A program made the position numbers and the translations under genes. From assembly GCF_006974125.1 (NCBI RefSeq), contig NZ_CP037858.1, positions 3,782,001 to 3,846,000 of the forward strand: 64,000 bases of DNA, read 5' to 3'. The notes below the pieces were generated by a model that searched no databases, was not told the origin of the DNA, and saw nothing but the letters and a program-made list of their open reading frames with translations. The DNA is from Stenotrophomonas maltophilia. GTDB lineage: Bacteria > Pseudomonadota > Gammaproteobacteria > Xanthomonadales > Xanthomonadaceae. Position 1 is the first letter of the stretch. Every line of letters starts with the position of its first letter. This document shows, in pieces, positions 25,023 through 34,099 of this stretch.

Positions 25023-26245
25023 GGGGTTTCCTCGCGTGGGGCCAGCGGCAGGCGGAAGCCGACGCGGCTGCCGGCCCCCTGGGCCGGGCGCATCCACATC
25101 TCGCCGTCGAGGCGTTCGATCGTGGCATGGGACAGGGCCAGGCCGACGCCCATGCCTTCACTCTTGCTGCTGCCGAACAGCTTGCCCGGCAGTACCGCGG
25201 CGCGGGCATTGAAGCCGTGGCCGTAGTCGCGGACTTCGCCGATCAGGTCGTCGCCTTCGATGCGCAGGTCCAGGTCCACGCGCGGCCGGCCGGCCTGTTC
25301 GCCGGCATCGGCGGCATTGTTGAGCAGGACCATCAGCAGGTGGCCCACGCCCGGATCAAGCGGCAGCCGCAGCGGTGCATCGTCGTTGCGGTGCAGATCG
25401 ATGGTCGGACGCACCAGGCGCCACTGCTCGAGCACCTGCTGGGCGCTGGAATGGCTGCGTCCGGGCGCATCGGCCGAGGCAGGTGCAGCCAGCGCCAGCA
25501 CGCGCTCGCGGCACTGCACCAGCAGCTCGCGCAGCGTTTCCATGTCCTCGCGTACTTCCGGTTCTTCACTGCGCTCGGCCACGTCGTCGGCGAGCAGGGT
25601 CATGGTCGCCAGCAGTGTGTTCAGTTCATGCGCCACCGAAGCGGCATGGGTGGCCAGGGCGACGATGCCTTCGTTGCGGGCGAAGCGTTCGCGCAGTGCC
25701 GACAGCTCCAGTTCGCGCTGGCGCAGCGCCAGCGCCAGCCGGGTGGAGAAGGCCAACACCACTGCGGCAGAAATCAGGAAGTTGGCGACCACGCCCCAGC
25801 GGTTGAGGTCCTGTGCGCGGAAGTAGCCGTCCGGCAGGGGCTGGCCGAAGATGCCGCTGCTGGCGTAGCCGAGCAGGCAGGCCAGTGCCACCGCCAGCGC
25901 CCAGCGCAGGGGCAGGGCGAATGCGGCCAGTGCGATCAGGATCAGGAACAGCGAACTGAACGGATTGGCCATGCCGCCACTCCAGCCCACCATCCAGGTC
26001 AGGATGATCACGTCCACCAGGATGTGGCCGAACGCGGTCAGCGGCGCGGTGTCGGCTGCTTCCGGACGCAGCTGGGTGTAGATGTTGAACAGGGCCAGCA
26101 CCGCCACGCCGGCCCACAGTGGAAGCTGCGGCAACGGCAGCCCCAACACCCAGGTGGCGACCAGGATGGTGGCGGCCTGGCCGCCTACGGCAAGCCAGCG
26201 CAGGCTGCACAGGGTACGGAGAAACGGGGCGTCGGGACCGGTCAT
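25019..26245 (-). CDS. sensor histidine kinase of RegB/PrrB type
   Basis: A 408-residue kinase with six N-terminal membrane segments. The RegB quinone-site motif GGMANPF is present at residues 90-96. The H-box is ATHAASVAHELNT with His206, and Cys245 in LLVQCRERV matches the position of the redox-active cysteine of RegB. An HATPase domain follows (NNAADAG, DYGHGF, GMGVGLALSH). These features point to a redox/quinone-sensing kinase paired with the downstream RegA-like regulator. The kinase gene is first in the operon and divergent from ispG. Confidence 0.92.
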   Translation of the reverse strand: MTGPDAPFLRTLCSLRWLAVGGQAATILVATWVLGLPLPQLPLWAGVAVLALFNIYTQLRPEAADTAPLTAFGHILVDVIILTWMVGWSGGMANPFSSLFLILIALAAFALPLRWALAVALACLLGYASSGIFGQPLPDGYFRAQDLNRWGVVANFLISAAVVLAFSTRLALALRQRELELSALRERFARNEGIVALATHAASVAHELNTLLATMTLLADDVAERSEEPEVREDMETLRELLVQCRERVLALAAPASADAPGRSHSSAQQVLEQWRLVRPTIDLHRNDDAPLRLPLDPGVGHLLMVLLNNAADAGEQAGRPRVDLDLRIEGDDLIGEVRDYGHGFNARAAVLPGKLFGSSKSEGMGVGLALSHATIERLDGEMWMRPAQGAGSRVGFRLPLAPREETP

Positions 26246-26359
26246 GCACGCTCATCGTATGCGTTCACGCGTGCACGTGCCTGCGACAATCGGCCGCAGC
26301 CGTGCCGCCGGCTGAATGCGAGTCACCCCGAATGCTGGGCCGGGCGGTAGAATGCGCCC

Positions 26360-27625
26360 ATGCACGACGCCGTCACCCGCCCGACTCCGCCCTCCGATGC
26401 CACTGCCTGGCCGCGCCGCCAGACCCATGCCGTCCAGATCGGCGGGGTCACCGTGGGTGGAGGCAAGCCGGTGGTGGTGCAGTCGATGACCAATACCGAC
26501 ACCTCCGACGTCGCCTCCAGCGTGAAGCAGGTGGCTGAGCTGTGGCGTGCCGGTTCGGAGATGGTGCGATTGACCGTCAACACCGTTGAGGCCGCCGCCG
26601 CCATTCCGCGCATCGTCGACAAGCTGGCGATGATGGGCATCGACGTGCCGCTGATCGGTGATTTCCACTACAACGGCCATCAGCTGCTGACCGCCGAACC
26701 CGCGTGTGCCGAAGCACTGGCCAAGTACCGCATCAACCCGGGCAACGTCGGCTTCGGCAAGAAGAAGGACCTGCAGTTCGCCCAACTGATCGAGTTCGCG
26801 ATCCGCTACAACAAGCCGGTGCGCATCGGCGCCAACTGGGGCTCGCTGGACCAGGCCCTGGCGGCGAAGCTGATGGACGAGAACAACCTGCGCGAACAGC
26901 CCTGGGACGCCGGCCGCGTGCTGCGCGAGGCGCTGATCCGCTCGGCGCTGGATTCGGCCGAGCAGGCGGTGGAACTGGGCCTGCCGCGCGATCGCATCGT
27001 GCTGTCGGCCAAGGTCAGTGGCGTGCAGGAGCTGATCGCGGTGTACCGCGACCTGGCGCAGCGCTCCGACTTCGCCCTGCACCTGGGCCTGACCGAAGCG
27101 GGTATCGGCAGCAAGGGCATCGTGGCATCGTCCGCGGCGCTGAGCGTGCTGCTGCAGGAAGGCATCGGTGACACCATCCGCATCTCGCTGACCCCGGAAC
27201 CGGGCCAGTCGCGCACGCAGGAAGTGATCGTCGCCCAGGAACTGCTGCAGACCACGGGCCAGCGCGCCTTCACGCCGCTGGTCACGGCCTGCCCGGGTTG
27301 CGGCCGCACCACCTCCGAGTTCTTCCAGGAGCTGGCCAAGGTGGTGCAGAACCACGTGCGCGAGAAGATGCCGCTGTGGAAGATCCACCACCCGGGTGCG
27401 GAAAACATGACCCTGGCGGTGATGGGCTGCATCGTCAACGGGCCGGGCGAGTCGCGTCATGCCAACATCGGCATCTCGCTGCCGGGCACGGGTGAAACGC
27501 CTGCGGCGCCGGTATTCGTCGATGGCGAGAAGAAGGTGACCCTGCGTGGCGACAACATCGCCCAGGAGTTCGTCGCCCTGATCGACGATTACGTCGAACA
27601 CACGTATGTCCGAAGCGCCGGATAA
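26360..27625 (+). CDS. ispG: (E)-4-hydroxy-3-methylbut-2-enyl-diphosphate synthase
   Basis: A 421-residue IspG (GcpE), the [4Fe-4S] enzyme of the MEP isoprenoid pathway that converts MEcPP to HMBPP. Cluster cysteines: Cys311 and Cys314 in TACPGCGR and Cys357 in [10 protein letters not shown]. The N-terminal TIM-barrel motifs [11 protein letters not shown] and [10 protein letters not shown] are clear. A TAGAAT sequence only 7 bp before the ATG could be a -10 of a very short leader. The 3' end overlaps the PAP2 gene by 20 bp. Confidence 0.96.
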   Translation: MHDAVTRPTPPSDATAWPRRQTHAVQIGGVTVGGGKPVVVQSMTNTDTSDVASSVKQVAELWRAGSEMVRLTVNTVEAAAAIPRIVDKLAMMGIDVPLIGDFHYNGHQLLTAEPACAEALAKYRINPGNVGFGKKKDLQFAQLIEFAIRYNKPVRIGANWGSLDQALAAKLMDENNLREQPWDAGRVLREALIRSALDSAEQAVELGLPRDRIVLSAKVSGVQELIAVYRDLAQRSDFALHLGLTEAGIGSKGIVASSAALSVLLQEGIGDTIRISLTPEPGQSRTQEVIVAQELLQTTGQRAFTPLVTACPGCGRTTSEFFQELAKVVQNHVREKMPLWKIHHPGAENMTLAVMGCIVNGPGESRHANIGISLPGTGETPAAPVFVDGEKKVTLRGDNIAQEFVALIDDYVEHTYVRSAG

Positions 27626-28355
27626 GCCTGCGATCCTCGCTGCACCGGAGTCCGCCTCCGGTTTCCGCCACTGGATGGCGCGCAACGCCTGGCGCCTGGT
27701 CCTGCTGTTCGGTGGCGTGCTGCTGCCGCTGGCGGGCTTTGTTGCCCTGGCCGACGAAGTGCACGAATTTGAATCGTTCCATTTCGACGCACCCCTGCTG
27801 TGGCAGATGCATGGCCTGCATTCGCCGTGGCTGGACCGCTTCTTCGTGCTCATTTCGAAACTGGGCTATGAGTGGTTCCTGATCCCGGCAGACGTGCTGA
27901 TCATCGGCGCGCTGCTGGGCTACCGGCGCTGGCGTGAGGCGACCTTCGTCGCGGTCAGCTTCGTGGGGTCGGCGCTGCTGAACATGGGCAGCAAGCAGTT
28001 CTTCCAGCGCCAGCGCCCCAGCCTGTGGGAATCGATCGCGCCGGAATCGACATTCAGTTTCCCCAGTGGGCATGCGATGGGTTCGATGACCCTGGCGGTC
28101 ACCCTGGTGCTGCTGGCCTGGAACACCCGCTGGCGCTGGCCGGTACTGATGCTGGCGCCCGCGTTCAGCCTGTTGGTCAGCGTGTCGCGGGTCTACCTGG
28201 GGGTGCACTACCCCTCCGACATCCTGGCCGGATGGTGTGCGGCGCTGGTTTGGGTGGTAGGGTGCTATCTGGTCATGTTCAGTCGCCGGCACCCATGGCG
28301 ACGTCACGGCTCGCCGCCAGCGAAGGCCAGCGAAGCATCATCACAGGGGGATTGA
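27606..28355 (+). CDS. PAP2-family membrane phosphatase
   Basis: A 249-residue membrane protein with the three acid-phosphatase motifs: [17 protein letters not shown] and [12 protein letters not shown], carried between about six membrane segments. Such enzymes dephosphorylate undecaprenyl pyrophosphate, phosphatidylglycerol phosphate or other lipid phosphates. It overlaps ispG by 20 bp, so it is probably co-expressed; since IspG feeds isoprenoid synthesis, an undecaprenyl-pyrophosphate phosphatase is an attractive guess, but substrate is unproven. Confidence 0.88.
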   Translation: MSEAPDKPAILAAPESASGFRHWMARNAWRLVLLFGGVLLPLAGFVALADEVHEFESFHFDAPLLWQMHGLHSPWLDRFFVLISKLGYEWFLIPADVLIIGALLGYRRWREATFVAVSFVGSALLNMGSKQFFQRQRPSLWESIAPESTFSFPSGHAMGSMTLAVTLVLLAWNTRWRWPVLMLAPAFSLLVSVSRVYLGVHYPSDILAGWCAALVWVVGCYLVMFSRRHPWRRHGSPPAKASEASSQGD

Positions 28356-28556
28356 CGTGGATGGCCCTTCCGGGACGTCTACGTGATAGATCAGTTGTTT
28401 CGTTGCAGCAGGTTCTGCAAGACAGGGGGCAAGCACAACGCGCGGTACTGTGATGCGCAAGGCAGATTGCCGGGGTCGCATTCCGAACGCGCTTGCAGGG
28501 GTATCGGCACCCTGCCTAGCTTGACCTGCAATGGCCGCATTCGAAGAGGTACGTGA

Positions 28557-29204
28557 ATGACGATTCGAGTCTACCTGGTGGATGACCACGCGCTGGTCCG
28601 CACCGGTATGAAGATGATTCTGTCGGGGGAAACCGACATCGAGGTGGTGGGCGAAGCCGAGACCGGCGAGGACGCGCTGCGCGAGGTCCGCCAGCTGTTG
28701 CCGGACGTGGTGCTGTGCGATCTGCATCTGCCGGGCGTGAGCGGCATGGAAGTGACCGAGCGCATCGTCCGCAGCCACCGCAATACCCGCGTGGTGATCG
28801 TGTCGGTACTGGAAGACGGCCCGCTGCCCAAGCGCCTGCTCGAAGCCGGCGCGGCCGGTTACATCGGCAAGGGCTGCGATGCGCAGGAACTGCTGCGTGC
28901 GGTGCGTGATGTGGCGGCCGGTCGGCGCTACCTGGGCACCAGCATCGCGCAGAATCTGGCGCTGTCGACGGTGGAGGGCAATGGTTCGCCGTTCGACAGC
29001 CTGTCGCCGCGCGAGCTGGAGGTGGCGCTGCTGCTGACCCAGGGCCTGCGCCAGGAAGACATCGCGCGGCGCCTGAGCCTGAGTGCGAAGACGGTGAACA
29101 CGCACAAGGCGCGGTTGTTCGAGAAGATGGGGATTCACGACAACATCGCGTTGGCGCGGATGGCGAGCCAGTACGGGCTGGTGGATCCGGCACGGCCGCT
29201 GTAA
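28557..29204 (+). CDS. GacA/UvrY-like LuxR-type response regulator
   Basis: A 215-residue NarL-family regulator. Receiver: Asp9-Asp10, phosphoacceptor Asp55 (VVLCDLHLPG), Lys105. LuxR-type HTH from about residue 148: LSPRELEVALLLTQGLRQEDIARRL, then SAKTVNTHKARLFEKMG. Overall pattern and length match GacA/UvrY, which activates small RNAs that titrate CsrA. No kinase is adjacent, as usual for GacA. AGAGG lies upstream of the start. The 201-bp gap upstream holds only a short GC hairpin (about 28494-28515). Confidence 0.88.
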   Translation: MTIRVYLVDDHALVRTGMKMILSGETDIEVVGEAETGEDALREVRQLLPDVVLCDLHLPGVSGMEVTERIVRSHRNTRVVIVSVLEDGPLPKRLLEAGAAGYIGKGCDAQELLRAVRDVAAGRRYLGTSIAQNLALSTVEGNGSPFDSLSPRELEVALLLTQGLRQEDIARRLSLSAKTVNTHKARLFEKMGIHDNIALARMASQYGLVDPARPL

Positions 29205-29258
29205 GGGGTTCGGCCAACGGCGAAGCCCCTCGCGATGCGCGGCAGGATTCGTGGGGTT

Positions 29259-29362
29259 GGCCCTGCGGAGGGATTGCGCAGGGGACGCCGTGAATCCATC
29301 CCTGGAGGCTCGGGCGCGCCATCCATGGCGCTTACGCCCCTGCGCAATCCCTCCGCAGGGCC
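29259..29362 (+). repeat. 52-nt-apex long hairpin, copy E4
   Basis: Perfect 26-bp arms at 29259-29284 and 29337-29362 (GGCCCTGCGGAGG...) with an unrelated sequence from E1 enclose a 52-nt apex beginning ACGCCGTGAATCC. The second mini-hairpin is GCGCCAT-CC-ATGGCGC. It lies after the GacA-like gene, in a 329-bp gap that contains no gene: this hairpin, a GGGGTC palindrome and a SMAG unit fill it. Confidence 0.8.
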
Positions 29363-29444
29363 ACGGACAGGTTCCGTGCGCCGCTACCACGGAATGAAGA
29401 AGGAAGAGCAGGAGCGGGTCGCGCGCTTTGCGCGCTCGTTGCTC

Positions 29445-29484
29445 GGGGTCGGATCCCTTTCCCGGCGGGAAAGGCTCTGACCCC
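29445..29484. repeat. GGGGTC...GACCCC palindrome, family B copy 1
   Basis: GGGGTCGGATCCCTTTCC faces GGAAAGGCTCTGACCCC across a short loop. Related copies lie at 52177-52217 and 58644-58683. Arms are imperfect near the middle (GATCC versus GCTCT), a mismatch shared with copy 3. Confidence 0.7.
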
Positions 29485-29495
29485 TGATGATGCCG

Positions 29496-29520
29496 GAGCC
29501 GAGCATGGGCTCGGCTCTAC
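29496..29520 (-). repeat. single SMAG unit
   Basis: AGCCGAGC...GCTCGGCT stem followed by CTAC, the reverse orientation of the unit at 5804. Confidence 0.82.
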
Positions 29521-29533
29521 ACCTTTGTCGGGC

Positions 29534-30193
29534 TCAGTGGCCGCGCACGCGCTGGATGATCCTGGCGGCGTCTGCGGCGCTGGCGCGCACCTTGTCCCAT
29601 TCGCCGTTGGCGATCCAGTTGCCCGGCACCATCCACGAACCGCCGATGCAGACCACGTTCTTCTGCTCGAGGTATTCGGCGGCGGTGTTTTCGGTGATGC
29701 CGCCGGTCGGGCACAGCTTCAGGTCCGCCACCGGGCCGGCCAGACCCTTGATCATTGCCAGCCCACCCACGGCCGTGGCCGGGAACAGCTTGCACACGCG
29801 GAAGCCGCGGACGTAGAGCGACAGCAGCTCGGTCGGCGTGGCCGCACCCGGCACCACCGGTAGCGGAGCAGCGGCCAGTGCGTCGGCCAGTACCGGCGGC
29901 GTACCCGGGGTCACCAGGAAGTCCGCGCCCGCATCGATCGACTGCTGCATCTGCTCCACGGTCAGCACCGTACCGGCACCCACCACCACGTCCGGCAGCT
30001 CACGCTTGAGCATCGCCAGCGCTTCCATCGCCACCGGCGTACGCAGCGTCAGCTCGATGGCCGGCAAACCACCTTCCAGCAGCGCCGCACTGACCGCACG
30101 CGCCTGGTCCAGCGTATGAATCGTCACCACCGGCAGGATGCCCGCCGCATGCAACAGCTCCGCCGCCTTCACCTGATGTTGTTCGATACCCAT
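29534..30193 (-). CDS. eda: KDPG/KHG aldolase
   Basis: A 219-residue Eda, the last step of the Entner-Doudoroff pathway (KDPG to pyruvate and glyceraldehyde-3-P). Motifs: ILPVVTIHTLDQA, the catalytic Glu in AIELTLRTP, VGAGTVLTVEQ, VTPGTPPVLAD and the Schiff-base Lys in RVCKLFPA; CPTGGITENTAAEYL is near the end. Last gene of the operon, but separated from edd by 205 bp that holds a long hairpin. The ribosome site lies in a degenerate GCAAAGG-type tract directly before the ATG. Confidence 0.96.
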   Translation of the reverse strand: MGIEQHQVKAAELLHAAGILPVVTIHTLDQARAVSAALLEGGLPAIELTLRTPVAMEALAMLKRELPDVVVGAGTVLTVEQMQQSIDAGADFLVTPGTPPVLADALAAAPLPVVPGAATPTELLSLYVRGFRVCKLFPATAVGGLAMIKGLAGPVADLKLCPTGGITENTAAEYLEQKNVVCIGGSWMVPGNWIANGEWDKVRASAADAARIIQRVRGH

Positions 30194-30264
30194 GCTTTTG
30201 CCCTTGCCTTTGCTCTTCTTGATTCAGTGGCCGCAGCGCAAATGACGCGCCGGGAATTGTCCAA

Positions 30265-30368
30265 GGGCAGTAGAGCGCCCTGGCCGGGACCGTGAGCGGC
30301 ATGGATGCCGCGATCGAGCCCCCATGGATGGGTTTACGGCGTGTCCCGGCCAGGGCGCTCTACTGCCC
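30265..30368 (-). repeat. 52-nt-apex long hairpin, copy E5 (inside the ED operon)
   Basis: Perfect 26-bp arms at 30265-30290 and 30343-30368 (GGGCAGTAGAGCGCCC...) enclose a 52-nt apex; the core is on the minus strand, sense to edd and eda. Read on that strand the apex starts ACGCCGTAAACCCATCCATG. The mini-hairpins are CCCAT-CC-ATGGG and GCGGCAT-CC-ATGCCGC. It is the only copy between two co-directional genes of one operon. Confidence 0.82.
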
Positions 30369-30398
30369 AAGCCGGGAAGCCTGCCGCGGCTTTTCGCT

Positions 30399-32315
30399 TC
30401 AGGCGTCCTTCGCCTCGTGCGGCGCCGCCGCCGCCGCGGCATCGTGCCCCAGCTCGTATTCCGCGTCGTACTCCCACGGCCCGCCATCGGCCGCCGCCGG
30501 CCCGCACGAAATCGAAATCGCGCCCTGGTCGGCCGGACCCACCACGCGACGGTTGATCGCGAACAGATTGCGGCCCAGGTCATGCGCGGCCGGTGCGGTG
30601 TTCGGTGCCAGCGGACGTGCGGCCCATTCCGCCGCATCGACCAGCACTTCCAGCGTGCCGGCTTCGCCATCCAGGCGGATCATGTCGCCCTCGCGGACCT
30701 TGGCAAGCGGGCCACCGCGCGCCGCTTCCGGTGTCACGTGGATCGCCGCTGGGATCTTGCCCGAGGCACCGGACAGGCGCCCGTCGGTGACCAGCGCCAC
30801 GCGCCGGCCCTGGTTCTGCAGCAGGCCCAGCAGCGGCGCCAGCGAATGCAGTTCCGGCATGCCGTTCGCACGCGGGCCCTGGTAACGCACCACCGCCACG
30901 AAATGCTCGGGCAGCAGGCCACCGGCGTGCAGCTTGTTCAACACCTGCGGTGCATCGACCACCACCGCCGGTGCTTCGATCGTGCGGTACTGCGGCTTCA
31001 CCGCCGACAGCTTGATCAGCGACTTGCCGAGGTTGCCGCGCAGCAGGCGCAGGCCACCCTGGTGCTCGAACGGGTTGTCGACGCCGCGCACCACTTCGTC
31101 ATCGGCGCTGCGTTCCAGGCCCGGCAGATAGACCAGCTGGCCATCGCGCAGCTGCGGTTCGCGTGCGTAGTCGGCCATGCCGCCGCGCGCCACGCTGACC
31201 AGATCGCCGTGCATCAGGCCGGCCTTGATCAGCTCGCCGAACACGAACGCCGGGCCACCGGCAGCCGCGAAGCGGTTCACGTCGGCCTCGCCGTTCGGAT
31301 AGACGCGGGCCAGCAGCGGGATCAGCTGTGATAGTTCGTCGAAGTCGTCCCAGGTCAGCACGATGCCGGCCGCACGCGCCACCGCGATCCAGTGGATGGT
31401 GTGGTTTGTGGAACCGCCGGTGGCCATCAGCGCGATGACTGCGTTGATGATCGCGCGCTCGTCGATGATCCGGCCCAGCGGACGGAAGTCGTCAGCGAGC
31501 GCGGTGATGTCCAGTGCACGTTCGGTCGCTTCGCGGGTCAGCGCGTCGCGCAGCGGCGTGCCCGGATTGACGAACGACGCGCCCGGCAGCTGCACGCCCA
31601 TTGCTTCCAGCAGCACCTGGTTGGAGTTGGCCGTGCCGTAGAAGGTGCAGGTGCCGGCGCCGTGGTACGACGCGGACTCGGCTTCCAGCAGTTCTTCGCG
31701 GGTGGCTTCGCCGGCGGCGTAGCGCTCGCGCACTTCGGCTTTCTGCTTGTTGGGGATGCCCGGGGTCATCGGGCCGGCCGGCACGAACACCGCCGGCAGA
31801 TGGCCGAACGCCAGCGCACCGATCAGCAGGCCGGGCACGATCTTGTCGCAGACGCCGAGGTAGACGGTGGTATCGAACATGTCATGGCTGAGGCCGATCG
31901 CCGTGGCCTGGGCAATGACATCGCGCGAGAACAGCGACAGTTCCATGCCGCCGCGGCCCTGGGTGACGCCGTCGCACATCGCCGGAACGGCGCCGGCCAC
32001 CTGTGCAGTGGCGCCCAGCTCGCGGGCGATCTCGCGGATCTGCTCGGGATAGGTCTCGAACGGCTGGTGCGCCGACAGCATGTCGTTGTAGGCGGTGATG
32101 ATGCCCAGGTTGGGCGTCACGCCGCCGCGCAGGCGGCTTTTGTCGGTGCCGCCGCAGGCGGCGAACCCGTGCGCGAGGTTGCCGCAGCTCAGGCGGCTGC
32201 GGAACGGGCCCTCGCGCAGGGAGGCGTCGATCGCGGCCAGATAGGCGGCACGCGAGGCGGCGCTGCGGCGGATGACGCGCTCAGTGATGGCTTGCAGTTG
32301 CGGATGGAGGCTCAT
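30399..32315 (-). CDS. edd: 6-phosphogluconate dehydratase
   Basis: A 638-residue Edd, a [4Fe-4S] dehydratase of the IlvD/Edd family that converts 6-phosphogluconate to KDPG. Cluster and signature motifs: AMCDGVTQG, GVCDKIVPGLLIGA, GAGTCTFYGTANSNQ and, near the C-terminus, TDGRLSGASGKIPAAIHVTPEA. It is longer than the E. coli enzyme by about 35 residues, with an Ala-rich C-terminal tail. It follows pgl by 57 bp and precedes eda with the long hairpin between. Confidence 0.96.
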   Translation of the reverse strand: MSLHPQLQAITERVIRRSAASRAAYLAAIDASLREGPFRSRLSCGNLAHGFAACGGTDKSRLRGGVTPNLGIITAYNDMLSAHQPFETYPEQIREIARELGATAQVAGAVPAMCDGVTQGRGGMELSLFSRDVIAQATAIGLSHDMFDTTVYLGVCDKIVPGLLIGALAFGHLPAVFVPAGPMTPGIPNKQKAEVRERYAAGEATREELLEAESASYHGAGTCTFYGTANSNQVLLEAMGVQLPGASFVNPGTPLRDALTREATERALDITALADDFRPLGRIIDERAIINAVIALMATGGSTNHTIHWIAVARAAGIVLTWDDFDELSQLIPLLARVYPNGEADVNRFAAAGGPAFVFGELIKAGLMHGDLVSVARGGMADYAREPQLRDGQLVYLPGLERSADDEVVRGVDNPFEHQGGLRLLRGNLGKSLIKLSAVKPQYRTIEAPAVVVDAPQVLNKLHAGGLLPEHFVAVVRYQGPRANGMPELHSLAPLLGLLQNQGRRVALVTDGRLSGASGKIPAAIHVTPEAARGGPLAKVREGDMIRLDGEAGTLEVLVDAAEWAARPLAPNTAPAAHDLGRNLFAINRRVVGPADQGAISISCGPAAADGGPWEYDAEYELGHDAAAAAAPHEAKDA

Positions 32316-32372
32316 TGGCTACCGGCGTTCGTGGTGGCGAGAGGCAAGCGGCGGCATGCGCCGCCGCCAACA

Positions 32373-33095
32373 TCAATCAGCCCAGTGGACGCGCAGGCGC
32401 GCGCCGTCCAGGTTGATCGCATTGAGGATCGGGTACTGCTGGGCGTCATTGCTGTCCAGCGCCTGGCGCAGTACCTGCAGCTTCTGCTTGCCGCGCAGCA
32501 GCAGCAGGCGCTGGCGGCACTGGCGCAGGCCATGCGGGGTCAGCGTGATGCGCAGCGGCCACTGGTTCGCACCCGGGCAGCCGGTGGCATCCAGCGCGGC
32601 ATAGGGCAGGGTGCTTTCCAGTGCGCGGGCCAGGTCCTTCGAGCCCGGGAACAGCGAGGCCGTGTGGCCGTCGTTGCCCATGCCAAGTGCCACCAGGCTC
32701 GGCGGCTGGCTGTGCTGGGCCTGCAGGTTGGCGGTATAGACGCATTCCGGCAGCGGCTTGCCGATGCGTACCAGCGGATCGAAGTGGGCGCCTTCGGCGC
32801 GCTTGAGCAGGTGCTCGCGCACCAGCCAGGCATTGCTGTCGCGATCCTGCGGCGACAGCCAGCGCTCGTCGGCCAGGCTCACCTCCACGCGGTCCCAGTG
32901 CACGTCCAGTTCGGCCAGTGCCTGGTACACCGGCGCCGGCGTGGTGCCGCCTGACAGCAGGATGCGCGCGCGGCCCACTTCATTGATGTCGTGGCTGAGG
33001 GTCTGCGCCATCTCGGCGGCCACCGCTTCGATCCAGCCATCGGCATCGCCGTGGTGGATGAACTCGATGCGGTCGTCGTGGAAGGTGGGGCTCAT
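32373..33095 (-). CDS. pgl: 6-phosphogluconolactonase (DevB type)
   Basis: A 240-residue lactonase that hydrolyses 6-phosphogluconolactone made by Zwf. Motifs: ILLSGGTTPAPVYQAL, VSLADERWLSPQDRDSN and LGMGNDGHTASLFPGS, all diagnostic of the Pgl/DevB family. The start overlaps the glk stop (ATGA). Confidence 0.95.
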   Translation of the reverse strand: MSPTFHDDRIEFIHHGDADGWIEAVAAEMAQTLSHDINEVGRARILLSGGTTPAPVYQALAELDVHWDRVEVSLADERWLSPQDRDSNAWLVREHLLKRAEGAHFDPLVRIGKPLPECVYTANLQAQHSQPPSLVALGMGNDGHTASLFPGSKDLARALESTLPYAALDATGCPGANQWPLRITLTPHGLRQCRQRLLLLRGKQKLQVLRQALDSNDAQQYPILNAINLDGARLRVHWAD

Positions 33096-34099
33096 GCGGC
33101 AACTCCTGGTGCGTCACGTTCGGCGTCGGCGGCATAGGCGGCGGCGCCCAGCAGCCCGGCGTGGGGGTGCATCACCGCCAGCGACAGTACCCGCGCCATG
33201 ATCGAAGAGAACCGCCCCTTGTGTTCGAAGCGCTGGCGGAACCCGGAGTGCTGCAGCGAATCGAGCATCTTCGGGGTCAGTCCGCCGGTGAGGAACATGC
33301 CGTCCCAGGCGCCCTGGGTCAGTACCAGGTCGCCGGCGATGGCGCCGAACACGGCGCAGAACACATCGACCGTGCGCATCGCTTGCGGATCACCGTGCAG
33401 GGCACGGGCGGTCACGTCCACCGGCTGCAGCTGGCCCGGGTCGATGCCGGCCATCTCGCACACGGCGCGATGGATGTTGACCAGGCCGGGGCCGCAGATC
33501 AGCCGCTCGTTGGAGACGCGGCCGAACTGCTCGGACAGGATCTCCAGGATGCGGATCTCCTCCGGGGTTCCGGGCGGGAAGCTGACATGGCCGCCTTCGG
33601 TTTCCAGCGGGTAGCAGCGCCCATGGCGCAGGATCAGGCCGCCGACACCCAGGCCGGTACCCGGACCGATCACTGCGTAGTTGCGCGGCTGGCCCGGCTT
33701 GCCTGGTACCCAGGCAGCGCCGCCGACCTGGACCACGTCATCGGGTTGCAGCAGCGAGATCGCCATCGCCTGCGCGGCGAAGTCATTGATCAGGTGCAGT
33801 TCGTTGAAACCCAGCATCGCTGCGGTGCGGCTGCGCGAGATCACCCACGGATGGTTGGTGATGCGGGCTTCATCGCCATCGACACGGCCGGCCACCGCGA
33901 ACACGCCGCGGCTGGCGGCAGCGCCGATCTGCTCAAGGTGGTGGCGGGCCGCATCGCCGAGCGACGGGAACTCCGCCACGGCGTATTCGCGGATGCTCTC
34001 CTTCAGCAATGGCGCGTCCAGCGAGGTGTCGGCCAGGGCGAAGCGGGCGTTGGTGCCACCGATGTCGGCGACCAGCACCGGCTGCGAGCTTGCACTCAT
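33092..34099 (-). CDS. glk: glucokinase
   Basis: A 335-residue ROK-unrelated bacterial glucokinase (E. coli Glk type). Start ATG at 34099 gives VLVADIGGTNARFAL at the N-terminus (ATP site). Further: HLINDFAAQAMA (catalytic Asp), VIGPGTGLGVGGL, ETEGGHVSFPP and FLTGGLTPKML. It is coupled by ATGA overlaps to both zwf upstream and pgl downstream, so glucose phosphorylation, oxidation and lactone hydrolysis are made from one messenger. Confidence 0.96.
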   Translation of the reverse strand: MSASSQPVLVADIGGTNARFALADTSLDAPLLKESIREYAVAEFPSLGDAARHHLEQIGAAASRGVFAVAGRVDGDEARITNHPWVISRSRTAAMLGFNELHLINDFAAQAMAISLLQPDDVVQVGGAAWVPGKPGQPRNYAVIGPGTGLGVGGLILRHGRCYPLETEGGHVSFPPGTPEEIRILEILSEQFGRVSNERLICGPGLVNIHRAVCEMAGIDPGQLQPVDVTARALHGDPQAMRTVDVFCAVFGAIAGDLVLTQGAWDGMFLTGGLTPKMLDSLQHSGFRQRFEHKGRFSSIMARVLSLAVMHPHAGLLGAAAYAADAERDAPGVAA

